From Saccharothrix syringae (GTDB lineage Bacteria; Actinomycetota; Actinomycetes; Mycobacteriales; Pseudonocardiaceae): a stretch of DNA of 64,000 bases. Below the pieces are notes generated by a model. It searched no databases. It was not told the origin of the DNA and saw nothing but the letters and a program-made list of their open reading frames with translations. Shown here piece by piece: positions 17,892-25,857 of the stretch. Positions within the stretch are counted from its first letter, which is position 1, and every line of letters starts with the position of its first letter. The position numbers and the translations under genes were made by a program. Where the stretch lies: positions 5,704,001-5,768,000 of the forward strand of contig NZ_CP034550.1 in assembly GCF_009498035.1 (NCBI RefSeq), in the 5' to 3' direction.

Positions 17892-18060
17892 GGCGACCAC
17901 GGTGGACGGTCCACCGTGAACACGTCCGGTGACCCGAACCTGTTCCGCGTGGCGGCCTCCGGCTCGCCGGTATCACCGCCGTGGATGACGGGGATCGACC
18001 GGGGCGATACTGTGCGCGGCCCACAGAAAAAAGTCGTGAAATTCGCCGCTCGTCACTAGT

Positions 18061-18116
18061 CCCGAGTGGAGGGTGGGGCGTTCACTGCTGGTGACCGTCC
18101 ACCTTCTCCACTCGGG
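18061..18116 (+). promoter_or_regulatory. Leader hairpin masking the cutinase ribosome site
   Basis: CCCGAGTGGAG (18061-18071) pairs perfectly with CTCCACTCGGG (18106-18116), extended inward by GGTGG/CCACC after a two-base bulge. The right arm contains the first bases of the GGGAG ribosome site (18114-18118) of the cutinase gene. The fold would hinder translation initiation, so this may be an RNA switch or attenuator. Confidence 0.5.
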
Positions 18117-18126
18117 AGCGAACACC

Positions 18127-18774
18127 GTGTTCCCACTGCGATCACTGCTCGGTTGCCTCGCCATCGCGCTCACCTCGGTACCGGCACCCGCGGCCTCCGC
18201 CGCCGCCGGCTGCGCCGACCTGGAGGTGGTCTTCGCCCGCGCCACCGGCGAACCCGCCGGCCTCGGCTCGGCCGGCACCCCGCTGGTCTCGGCCGTGAAG
18301 TCCGGCCTGCCCGGCGCGACCGTCGCCTCCTACGCCGTGGACTACGCCGCCAGTTCCGACCAGAGCAGCGCCGGTCCCGGCGCGACCGACATGACCCGGC
18401 ACGTCAAGGCCACCGCGGCCGCGTGCCCGGGCACGAGGTTCGCGCTCGGCGGCTACTCGCAGGGCGCCAGCGTCACCGACATCGCCATCGGCATCCGCAC
18501 CGTCCTGGGCACCGGCGAGACCATCCCGGCCGACCTCGCGGACCGCGTCGTGGCCGTCGTCGCGTTCGGCAACCCGCTGGGCATGTCCGGCGGCCGGACC
18601 ATCAAGGACGCCAGCCCGACCTACGGGCCCAAGAGCCTGGAGTTCTGCAACCGGGGCGACTGGATCTGCGGCGGCACCGGCACCTGGACCGGCTCCGGCC
18701 ACCTGAGCTACCCGCGCGACGGCAGCGTGCCCGCCGCCGCGGCGTTCATCGCCGAGCAGTTCGACGCCGCCTGA
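18127..18774 (+). CDS. Secreted cutinase-family serine esterase
   Basis: A 215-residue secreted alpha/beta hydrolase. Seen: a signal peptide to about residue 27 (ending ASAAAG), the cutinase nucleophile motif GGYSQGASV, the Asp in NRGDWICGG and the His in GSGHLSYP, plus two cysteine pairs placed as in cutinases. It probably hydrolyses plant cutin, polyesters or lipids outside the cell. The GTG at 18127 is chosen for its GGGAG ribosome site and clean signal peptide; an upstream in-frame GTG at 18073 would add 18 residues without a signal character. An inverted repeat immediately upstream could control translation. Confidence 0.88.
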   Translation: MFPLRSLLGCLAIALTSVPAPAASAAAGCADLEVVFARATGEPAGLGSAGTPLVSAVKSGLPGATVASYAVDYAASSDQSSAGPGATDMTRHVKATAAACPGTRFALGGYSQGASVTDIAIGIRTVLGTGETIPADLADRVVAVVAFGNPLGMSGGRTIKDASPTYGPKSLEFCNRGDWICGGTGTWTGSGHLSYPRDGSVPAAAAFIAEQFDAA

Positions 18775-18790
18775 GGCGTCGACCCCCGAC

Positions 18791-18825
18791 CTCGCGCGGG
18801 CGGGCCCCGACCCCGCCCGCGCGAG
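18791..18825. terminator. Perfect 14-bp hairpin after the cutinase
   Basis: CTCGCGCGGGCGGG (18791-18804) and its complement (18812-18825) with a seven-base loop, 17 bases beyond the cutinase stop and facing the convergent small gene at 18858. Bidirectional terminator. Confidence 0.7.
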
Positions 18826-18857
18826 CACGCAAGCCCACTTCAAAGCTCACCGGACGT

Positions 18858-19148
18858 TCAGGGGCGCGGCCGGTCGCGCGTCCACCGGCGCCCGCGCTGG
18901 GCGCGCGGCGTGGTGGCGGCCGTGCAGCGCGGGCACAGCCACAGCCCCTGCCCCGAGGTCTGTTCGAGCCACTGGGCGTCCGCCCAGCTCACGTGGCTGA
19001 ACCTGGCCAACCTGCTGCGGCTGAGCGCCAGCCCGCACAGGGTCTGGTTGGTCCCCGGCGCCCAGGCGTGCACGTCGCCGGACGGCTGCCGCACGCCGTC
19101 CTCGTCCAGCCACTGGCTGGAGGCCGCGACCGAAGGTGTGGTGCCCAC
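18858..19148 (-). CDS. Small Cys/Trp-rich hypothetical protein
   Basis: A 96-residue protein of an actinobacterial family I recognise only by style. Seen: VHAWAPGTNQTLCGLALSRS, a central FSHVSWADAQ segment and LWLCPRCTAA; the three cysteines, two as CPRC, could hold zinc. The tail is Arg-rich. Function unknown. The GTG at 19148 is a best guess, since no good ribosome site is visible and no ATG is available; the frame continues upstream through non-coding composition. Confidence 0.5.
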   Translation of the reverse strand: MGTTPSVAASSQWLDEDGVRQPSGDVHAWAPGTNQTLCGLALSRSRLARFSHVSWADAQWLEQTSGQGLWLCPRCTAATTPRAQRGRRWTRDRPRP

Positions 19149-19180
19149 GGCGTGGGTGTACCCGCGATCCGGCCGGTGAC

Positions 19181-19216
19181 GCGGGGGTGGCCCCGGAGAA
19201 CCGGGACCACCCCCGC
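19181..19216 (-). terminator. Hairpin after the TAP-like hydrolase
   Basis: GCGGGGGTGG/CCACCCCCGC plus an inner CCCGG/CCGGG stem (one mismatch) around an AGAA tetraloop, starting 6 bases beyond the stop at 19223. A strong terminator for the minus-strand hydrolase gene. Confidence 0.7.
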
Positions 19217-19222
19217 CCGGCG

Positions 19223-20827
19223 TCAGAAGCCCGGACCGCCGAACTTCTTCTCCTTGATGAAGGCCAGGACCTGCTCCTCCAGGCCCGCCGAACCCTCGGC
19301 CTGGGCCGTCACGGCGGCCTCGTCGTCGGCCGGGACGTCCGGCCGCGGCGCGCCGGGGCACACCGCGCGGCTGCCCGGCAGCACCCCGTCGACCAGGTAG
19401 CGGTCGACCAGCTCGGTCACGCAGGCGTTGCGCGAGTACAGGCCGTGCGTGCCCTCGTCGGACACCGAGACCAGCGCGTCGTCGAGCCTGGCCGCCATGG
19501 CCGGCCCGCCGTCGTAGTGGGTCTGCGGGTCGAACTCGGCCTGGATCACCAGGCCGACCGGGTACCGGGTCCGCTTGAGGTCGGTGACCTTGTCGGCCGG
19601 CTTGAAGCTGCGGAACGTGCACTCGGTCGGCGCGGCGCGCAGCACGCCGAACCCGTACGGGTAGTCGACCCGGTACCGCCGCATGTCGGCGTAGTAGGTG
19701 TTGAGGTCCGCGGGCCAGTCGGCCTCGCAGGTGACGGTCTGGAACACGCCCGGCACGGTCTGGGCGATGCCCAGGTCGCGCAGCGCCCTGGTGGCCTCGA
19801 CCACGTCCGCGACGACCTCGGGCGCGACCTGCTCGCCGAGCACGTCGCGCCGGATCGCGGCGATGTCCTCGGCCAGCAGGTCCCAGATCTCGCGGTACCG
19901 GGCGTTGGAGCCGACCACGACGTCCCAGGTGGTCTGGTCGACGAAGCCCTGCCACGGCTGGACCGCGAGCCTGGCCGACAGCTCCTCGCTGGTGGCGAAC
20001 ACCTCCGCGGCCGTGGTGCCGAAGCCGTAGCGGCTGTCGCGCTCGGCGACCCAGGCGAAGAAGGCGTCGACGTTGTCGCGGATGGCCCGCGACTGCGCCT
20101 TGAACTGCTCGCGCCAGATCCACTCCGGGTGCACCGACGAGTCCAGCACGTTGCGGTCGAGCCTGGCGGGGAACAGGGTCCCGTAGACCGCGCCGAGGTA
20201 GGTGCCGTAGGAGAAGCCCAGGTAGTTGATCTTCTGCTCGCCCAGCACGGCCCGGATGACGTCCATGTCGCGGGCGGTGTTGGGGGTGTTGACGTAGGGC
20301 CGGATGCCGCCCGCGGCCCGCGCGCAGGCCGCCTCGGCGGCGCGCGCGGTGGCGGTCCAGTCCGCGAACTGGGCGTCGGTCGGCCTGCTGGTCAGCGTGC
20401 CGATCTCGGGGGACGCCTCGCACTCCAGCGGGCTGGACTCCCCCACCCCGCGCGGGTCGAAGCCGATCAGGTCGTAGGTCTCGGCGATCCGGTTGCCGGC
20501 GAAGAACTCCGGCATGTCCAGCCCGGCACCGCCGGGGCCGCCGGGGTTGAGCAGCAGCACGCCGCGGCGTTTCGCCGGGTTCTTCGCGGGCAGCTTGCTG
20601 ATGGCGACCCGCAACCGCTCGGCGTTCGGTTTCCGGTAGTTCAGCGGGACCACGACGGTGGCGCACTGCAACGCGCCGGACTCGCCGCACGCGGACCAGG
20701 TGACGTCCTGCTCGTGGAATTCGGTCAGCCCGGCGGCCGACGCGGCGGGGGCCGTCGCGACCAGGCCGGACGCGGCCACCAGGACGGATCCCAGTGCCGT
20801 GGCGAGCCGTTTCACCCTGCTCGTCAT
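19223..20827 (-). CDS. Secreted TAP-like alpha/beta hydrolase (tripeptidyl aminopeptidase type)
   Basis: A protein of about 534 residues with an N-terminal signal peptide (…VATAPAASAAG). Seen: the oxyanion segment LLNPGGPGGAG, the nucleophile motif LGFSYGTYLGAVYG, a C-terminal TAP-like domain with the Asp in AEFDPQTHYDGG and the His in DEGTHGLYSR. Family members cleave N-terminal tripeptides or act as proline-type peptidases or esterases outside the cell. Six or more cysteines suggest disulfides. The ATG at 20827 is chosen over 20845 because AGGGGG lies eight bases upstream of it. It is divergent from the ligase gene, sharing a 219-base promoter region. Confidence 0.88.
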   Translation of the reverse strand: MTSRVKRLATALGSVLVAASGLVATAPAASAAGLTEFHEQDVTWSACGESGALQCATVVVPLNYRKPNAERLRVAISKLPAKNPAKRRGVLLLNPGGPGGAGLDMPEFFAGNRIAETYDLIGFDPRGVGESSPLECEASPEIGTLTSRPTDAQFADWTATARAAEAACARAAGGIRPYVNTPNTARDMDVIRAVLGEQKINYLGFSYGTYLGAVYGTLFPARLDRNVLDSSVHPEWIWREQFKAQSRAIRDNVDAFFAWVAERDSRYGFGTTAAEVFATSEELSARLAVQPWQGFVDQTTWDVVVGSNARYREIWDLLAEDIAAIRRDVLGEQVAPEVVADVVEATRALRDLGIAQTVPGVFQTVTCEADWPADLNTYYADMRRYRVDYPYGFGVLRAAPTECTFRSFKPADKVTDLKRTRYPVGLVIQAEFDPQTHYDGGPAMAARLDDALVSVSDEGTHGLYSRNACVTELVDRYLVDGVLPGSRAVCPGAPRPDVPADDEAAVTAQAEGSAGLEEQVLAFIKEKKFGGPGF

Positions 20828-21046
20828 CCTCGTGTTCCCCCTCATCTGTTGGATGGCACCGAAAAGCTAGGTAATGCGCGGGAGCGGCCGACACGTCCGA
20901 AAGTCGGGTGCCGGCTGTGACGCCGCACTCATCGGATGGGTGGGTGATGGAATTTTTTCGGGTGACGACCGCGATTTCGCGGGCGGCGCGGGCGTAGTCT
21001 CCGCGCGAGTGCACGCCCGTGCGACGGTGTGATCGGAGGGATCGCG

Positions 21047-22441
21047 GTGCCCGGTTCGACCGCCCCCGTCGAACGGCGGGACCTGGAAGGGGTCTTCGCC
21101 AAGCCGCCGGGCGCCGCGGAGCGGGTGGGCCTGGAGACCGAGATCGCGGCGGTCGACCCGGTGACCGGGGACTCCCGCCCCTACCACGGGGAGCGCGGCG
21201 TCCGGGCGCTGCTCGACGCGGTGCTGGGCGTGGGCGGGTGGCACCCGGTGCGCCACGGCGCCGACCTGGTGGCGCTGACCAGGGACGACGGCGCGCAGAT
21301 CACGCTCGAACCGGGCGGCGCGGTGGAGTACGGGTCGGCGCCGCACGGGGACCTGGTGACGCTGCTGGACCGGACCCGCCGGGACCTGGCGGCACTCGCC
21401 GGGTGCGCGGCGCGGGTGGGCATCGCCCTCGTGCCCGGCGCCAACTACCCGTTCACCGGCATCTCGGGCGCCAAGTGGGCCCCGAAGCCGCACAGCGAGA
21501 TCGTCCGGGACCACCTCGCCCGCATCGGCGCCGGCGGCGCGTGGGGGCCGCACGTGATGGCGCTGACCCTCTCCACCCAGGTCACCCTCGACTACACCGG
21601 TCCGGCCGACCTCGCCCGCAAGCTCCGCGCCCAGGTCGCCGCGTCGACGGCCGCCGCCGCGCTGTTCGTGAACTCGCCGCTGGAGGCGGGCCGCCCGACC
21701 GGCCTGCTGTCCCGGCGCATGCGGTACTGGACCCGGCACGACCCGCGGCGCACCGGCGTGCTGGCGCCCGCGCTGGCCGAGGGGTTCACCGCGGCGGACT
21801 TCGTCGACTGGGCGCTGGCCCTGCGCATGATCTACCGGCGGGACCGCGCCGGGCGGTACGTGCCCGCGCCGGACCGCCCGTTCGCCGTGCTCCTGGACGA
21901 GGGCTTCGGCGACGGCACCGCGCCGGACCTGGCGGACTGGCTGCTGCACCTGTCCCAGATCTGGACCGACGTGCGCCTGCGGCGGACACTCGAACTGCGC
22001 GCCGTCGACGGTCCGCCGCACGCGGCCCTGGGCGCGGTGCCCGCGTTCTGGGTCGGGTTGACCTACGACGCCTCCTCGTGCGCGGACGCCTGGGAGCTGC
22101 TGCGCCGCCACACCGCCGCCGACCACCGGGCGCTGGTCGACGACGTCGCGGCGCGGGGGCTGCGGGCGCGGCTCGCCGGCACGCCGGTCGCCGAGGTCGC
22201 CGCCGAGCTGCTGCGGCTGGCCCGGCGGGGGCTGGCGGCCCGGGTCGACCGGGGGCTGGAGCACCCGTCGGCGACCGCCCTGCTGGAGCCGCTGGAGGAG
22301 GTCGCCGCGACCGGTACGACGTTCGCCGAACAATGCCTGCGCCGCTGGTCGGGAGAATTCCACGAGAGCCCGGAGCGGTACGTGCGCGCGTACCGCATCC
22401 CAGTGGACCACGAATGCGTCCCCGGCCGCCTGCTCCGGTGA
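21047..22441 (+). CDS. Glutamate-cysteine ligase family protein (EgtA/GCS2 type)
   Basis: A 464-residue ATP-grasp-like carboxylate-amine ligase of the glutamate-cysteine ligase fold. Seen: RVGLETEIAAVDP near the N terminus, GAQITLEPGGAVEYGS, and the GRPTGLLSRRMRYWTRHDP segment typical of the family. It would make gamma-glutamylcysteine, the first intermediate of ergothioneine in actinomycetes (EgtA). No egtB, C or D is in the window. It sits 446 bases ahead of the MerB/radical-SAM block on the same strand, so it might supply a thiol to that pathway; this is speculation. The GTG at 21047 has GGAGGG six bases upstream. Confidence 0.82.
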   Translation: MPGSTAPVERRDLEGVFAKPPGAAERVGLETEIAAVDPVTGDSRPYHGERGVRALLDAVLGVGGWHPVRHGADLVALTRDDGAQITLEPGGAVEYGSAPHGDLVTLLDRTRRDLAALAGCAARVGIALVPGANYPFTGISGAKWAPKPHSEIVRDHLARIGAGGAWGPHVMALTLSTQVTLDYTGPADLARKLRAQVAASTAAAALFVNSPLEAGRPTGLLSRRMRYWTRHDPRRTGVLAPALAEGFTAADFVDWALALRMIYRRDRAGRYVPAPDRPFAVLLDEGFGDGTAPDLADWLLHLSQIWTDVRLRRTLELRAVDGPPHAALGAVPAFWVGLTYDASSCADAWELLRRHTAADHRALVDDVAARGLRARLAGTPVAEVAAELLRLARRGLAARVDRGLEHPSATALLEPLEEVAATGTTFAEQCLRRWSGEFHESPERYVRAYRIPVDHECVPGRLLR

Positions 22442-22887
22442 TCGAAATCCGTCGCGCCGGCTTCCGCACAAGTACGGTGAACGACCGGGCTATTCCACGG
22501 GACGGGTGACCGGCGGCAACGGCGGATCAAGGCGCGCAATCATTTCACCTTCGCGTCGGATTTCCACCGCGTGCGGACTTCCCCGTTGGAGTCGATTCGG
22601 GGATTGACACGCCGGACGCCGCGCCACCAATATGAAAAACATCTCAACCGGGTGAAGGCGCCGGGGCCGGGCGCGTCGACGCGGCGCGGCACGAAATGGC
22701 GCGGTGCACCGCACGCACCACCCGGCCGGTAATGGCGCACGCCCGGTGGGCGGTGCCGCCGCCCGTCCCCGTGACGCCGGTCGTCCCCGCGCCGGCGCGC
22801 ACGCCGCGACCCGTGGCGCCACCGCGCCGGGCAGCGGGCGGACGGCGGTACGGCCGGGCCGCCGGGGAGGGGGGCGAGGTGGCACCG
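22442..22887 (+). promoter_or_regulatory. Intergenic region with candidate promoter for the MerB/radical-SAM operon
   Basis: A 446-base gap. TTGACA at 22604-22609 is followed after 18 bases by CAATAT (22628-22633), a plausible housekeeping promoter in an AT-richer patch. It would give a leader of about 250 bases before the first MerB-like start. The remainder is GC-rich with no gene seen. Confidence 0.45.
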
Positions 22888-23604
22888 ATGCCCTCGCTGG
22901 ACGCACCCGGTGACGCGCTGACCGCGGCCGTGCGCGCCCGCTCGTTCCTCCACCTGCTCGACACCGGCCGTCCGGTCCCGGTCGTCGCGCTGGGCACCCC
23001 GGCCGGCCGGACCGCGGCGGAGGTGCGCCGCGTCGTCGACGCCCTCGCGGGCTCCGGCCGGCTCACCCTCACCGAGGACCGCGGCGCCGTCACCGGCAGC
23101 CTCGGGCTGTCCGTCGTGCCGACCAGGCACCGCCTCGACCTGCACCGGGGCACCTACCACACGTGGTGCGCGCTCGACGCCGTCGGCATCCTCGGCGCGC
23201 TCGGCGCCACCGGCCGGATCACCTCGACCACGCCCACCGGCCTACCCGTCGCGGTGGACTTCGCCGACGGAGAGCCCACCGGCCCGCCCGGACCGGTGCT
23301 GCTGCTGCCCGAGCGCGGCACGGGCCCGCCGGTGACGACCTGGTGCCCGCTGGTCAACTTCTTCACCGACCTCGACCAGGCCAGGGCGTGGTCGGCGGCG
23401 CGCGGCCTGACCGCCTCGGTCGTGCCGCTGCGCGAGGCGACGTCCTTCGGCGCCGGGCTGTGGCGGGAGGCGATCGCCGCGGCCGACGACCTCGGCCCGT
23501 GGCACCCGCCGGGCGGCCCGCACCCAACGCGCGTCCCCACCCGACCGCCGTCCCACCCGCTTCCGCCCCACCCGCTTCCACCCCGCCCGTTCCCCCGGCC
23601 GTGA
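22888..23604 (+). CDS. MerB-like (alkylmercury lyase family) protein, first copy
   Basis: A 238-residue protein. The N-terminal about 75 residues resemble a winged helix, as in organomercurial lyases; the core then shows RGTYHTWCALDAVG and TTWCPLVNFF. Cys94, Asp97 (C-x-x-D) and Cys153 match in order and spacing the three catalytic residues of MerB (Cys96, Asp99, Cys159), which cleave carbon-mercury bonds. No merA, merR or merT gene is near, so mercury resistance is unlikely and a biosynthetic role is inferred. The tail is a run of Pro/His/Arg (HPLPPHPLPPRP) coded by short repeats. The ATG at 22888 is chosen for its upstream GAGG; a GTG nine bases earlier is possible. Confidence 0.72.
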   Translation: MPSLDAPGDALTAAVRARSFLHLLDTGRPVPVVALGTPAGRTAAEVRRVVDALAGSGRLTLTEDRGAVTGSLGLSVVPTRHRLDLHRGTYHTWCALDAVGILGALGATGRITSTTPTGLPVAVDFADGEPTGPPGPVLLLPERGTGPPVTTWCPLVNFFTDLDQARAWSAARGLTASVVPLREATSFGAGLWREAIAAADDLGPWHPPGGPHPTRVPTRPPSHPLPPHPLPPRPFPRP

Positions 23605-23616
23605 ACAGGAGTTGCC

Positions 23617-24303
23617 GTGCGAGAACTCGCCGACCGCCTCACCTCCGTCCTCGACCTGACCTTCCCGCCGGTCGCGCTGCGGTTCACCACCACCGCGCCG
23701 GCCGACGTCCCACCGCCGGCCCGCCCGCTCCCCTCGGCCTGCGCCATGTGGCGGGAAGCGGAGCGGCGCACCTTCTACGCGCCGGCGGGCGACCACCACG
23801 GGTGCCCGGTGGGGACCATGGTCATGGGCTTCCCGGTCGACGAGGTCGGCGACCGGCTGGGCGAGGTGGTCACGGCGATGGCGGCGTGCGGCTACCTCTC
23901 GCCGGAGGAGGCCGCGGCCATCCCCTCGGTGGGCCGGGCGTCGAGCGGCATCGTCTACGGGCCGCTCGCCGACGCCGGGGACACCCCGGACGTGGTGCTG
24001 CTGTGGGTCAACGCCAAGCAGGCGATGCTGCTGACCGAGGCGGACGGCACCGCGGCGTGGACGGCACCGCCCGCGACGGTCAGCGGCCGCCCCGGCTGCA
24101 CGGCGCTGCCCCTGGCGCTCCAGGGCGGCCGGCCCGCCACGTCGCTGGGCTGCATCGGGATGCGCACGTTCACCGGCATCCCCGACCACCTGATGCTGGT
24201 CGCGGTGCCCGGTGCCGCGCTGCGCGGCTTCACCGACGACGTCGAGCGGCTGGCCGCGGCCAACGACTCGATGCTGGCGCTCTACTCCGCCATGACCCCG
24301 TGA
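23617..24303 (+). CDS. DUF169 family protein
   Basis: A 228-residue protein of the DUF169 family. Seen: four conserved cysteines in SACAMWREA, HHGCPVGTMVMG, RPGCTALPLAL and SLGCIGMRTFTG, an arrangement suited to binding a metal or cofactor. No biochemical role is established to my knowledge. GTG with AGGAG eight bases upstream; only 12 bases separate it from the MerB-like gene, so it belongs to the same operon. Its conserved cysteines fit a pathway handling a soft metal, metalloid or sulfur species. Confidence 0.8.
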   Translation: MRELADRLTSVLDLTFPPVALRFTTTAPADVPPPARPLPSACAMWREAERRTFYAPAGDHHGCPVGTMVMGFPVDEVGDRLGEVVTAMAACGYLSPEEAAAIPSVGRASSGIVYGPLADAGDTPDVVLLWVNAKQAMLLTEADGTAAWTAPPATVSGRPGCTALPLALQGGRPATSLGCIGMRTFTGIPDHLMLVAVPGAALRGFTDDVERLAAANDSMLALYSAMTP

Positions 24304-24349
24304 CATCCCCACCACCGGCTGACGGCACCGCCGGAGCAGGAGGTACCCG

Positions 24350-25825
24350 GTGAACCCGACCACCCCGGCACCACCCGGGCGCACCGCCCGGCTCGCCCGA
24401 CCGCTGCCGGTGCTGCTGATCTCCACCTACGAACTGGGGCACCAGCCCTTCGGCCTGGCCTCGCCCGCCACGTGGCTGCGCGACCTCGGCGCCGAGGTCA
24501 CCGCGCTGGACACGGCGGTGCAGGACCTCCCGGCGGAGGAGATCCGGTCCGCCGAGCTGATCGCCGTCTACCTGCCCATGCACACCGCGACCCGGCTGGC
24601 CGTGCCGATCCTGGAGCAGGTCCGCTCGCTCAACCCCCGGGCCCACGTCTGCTGCTACGGCCTCTACGCGCCGGTGAACGAGGTCTTCCTGCGCAAGCTG
24701 GGCGTCGCGACCGTGCTGGGCGGCGAGTTCGAGGAGGGCCTGTGCGCGCTGGCCCGCAGGCTCGCGGGCGAACCGGCGCCCCGCGCGCACCGCATCGACC
24801 TGCAGATCGAACCCGTGGTGTCGCTGCCGCGCCTGGACTTCCGCGCGCCCGACCGGGCGATGCTGCCCGCCCTGGCCGACTACGCCCACCTGGACACCGG
24901 CACCGGCGGGCGCAAGGTCGTCGGCTACACGGAGGCCACCCGCGGCTGCAAGCACCTGTGCCGGCACTGCCCGGTCGTGCCCGTCTACAACGGACACTTC
25001 CGGGTGGTGCAGCGCGACGTCGTGCTGGAGGACGTCCGCAGGCAGGTCGCGGCCGGCGCCGAGCACATCACCTTCGGCGACCCGGACTTCCTCAACGGCC
25101 CGGCCCACGGCATGGCCGTCGTGCGGGCCCTGCACGCCGAGTTCCCGCACATCACCTACGACTGCACGATCAAGATCGAGCACCTGGTCAAGCACCGCGA
25201 CCTCATCCCGCAGCTGCGCGACACCGGCTGCCTGTTCGTCACCAGCGCGGTCGAGGCGGTCGACCCGCTGATCCTGGACCGCTTCGACAAGCGCCACACC
25301 CGGCAGGAGTTCGTCGACACCGTCCACCGCTTCCGGGAGGCCGGGCTGGCGATGAACCCCACGTTCGTGGCGTTCACCCCGTGGACCACGCCGCACGGCT
25401 ACCTGCACCTGCTGGAGGCCGTCGCGGAACTGGACCTCGTGGACAACGTCGCACCCGTCCAGTACGCGATCCGGCTGCTCATCCCCGAGGGCTCCCGGCT
25501 GCTGGAACTGGACGACGTCCGGGCCGTCATGGGCCCGTTCGACGAGGCGGCCCTGTGCTACCCGTGGCGCAACCCCGACCCGCGCGTGGACCGCCTCCAG
25601 GAGGAGGTCATGGCCTCGGTGATGGCGAGCCAGGGCCAGAAGGCCACCCGCCGCGAGTCCTTCGCCCGGGTCTGGGACCTGGCCACCGCGCTCGCGCACG
25701 GCGAACCGCGGCCGCTGCCCGCCGGGCTGGACCGCGACGCCCCGGGCCGCCCGGCGCCGTCGATGTCCGAGCCCTGGTACTGCTGCGCCGAGCCGACCCC
25801 GGACCAGTTCCGCCCGTTCGTGTGA
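24350..25825 (+). CDS. Radical SAM protein with B12-like N domain and CCAEP C-terminal tail
   Basis: A 491-residue radical SAM enzyme. Residues about 15-150 resemble a cobalamin-binding-type Rossmann domain but lack DxHxxG. The cluster-binding motif is CKHLCRHC (Cys200, 204, 207), followed by an elongator-style TIM barrel with GDPDFLNGP. The C terminus carries WYCCAEP (Cys478-Cys479), matching the family I know as CUAEP/CCAEP-tail radical SAM (seleno)proteins, in which the first residue pair can be Cys-Sec; here both codons are TGC, so it is the cysteine form. The reaction is unknown. The tail may bind a metal, metalloid or substrate thiol. GTG with AGGAGG eight bases upstream. Confidence 0.85.
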   Translation: MNPTTPAPPGRTARLARPLPVLLISTYELGHQPFGLASPATWLRDLGAEVTALDTAVQDLPAEEIRSAELIAVYLPMHTATRLAVPILEQVRSLNPRAHVCCYGLYAPVNEVFLRKLGVATVLGGEFEEGLCALARRLAGEPAPRAHRIDLQIEPVVSLPRLDFRAPDRAMLPALADYAHLDTGTGGRKVVGYTEATRGCKHLCRHCPVVPVYNGHFRVVQRDVVLEDVRRQVAAGAEHITFGDPDFLNGPAHGMAVVRALHAEFPHITYDCTIKIEHLVKHRDLIPQLRDTGCLFVTSAVEAVDPLILDRFDKRHTRQEFVDTVHRFREAGLAMNPTFVAFTPWTTPHGYLHLLEAVAELDLVDNVAPVQYAIRLLIPEGSRLLELDDVRAVMGPFDEAALCYPWRNPDPRVDRLQEEVMASVMASQGQKATRRESFARVWDLATALAHGEPRPLPAGLDRDAPGRPAPSMSEPWYCCAEPTPDQFRPFV

Positions 25826-25857
25826 CCCACCCCCGAGCGACGAGGAGATTCCCCGCC

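Noticed and set aside
23534..23604. Frameshift at the Pro/His-rich end of the first MerB-like protein
   Set aside because: The tail comes from short in-frame DNA repeats and the frame runs cleanly to the stop just before the DUF169 start, so an extension is simpler.
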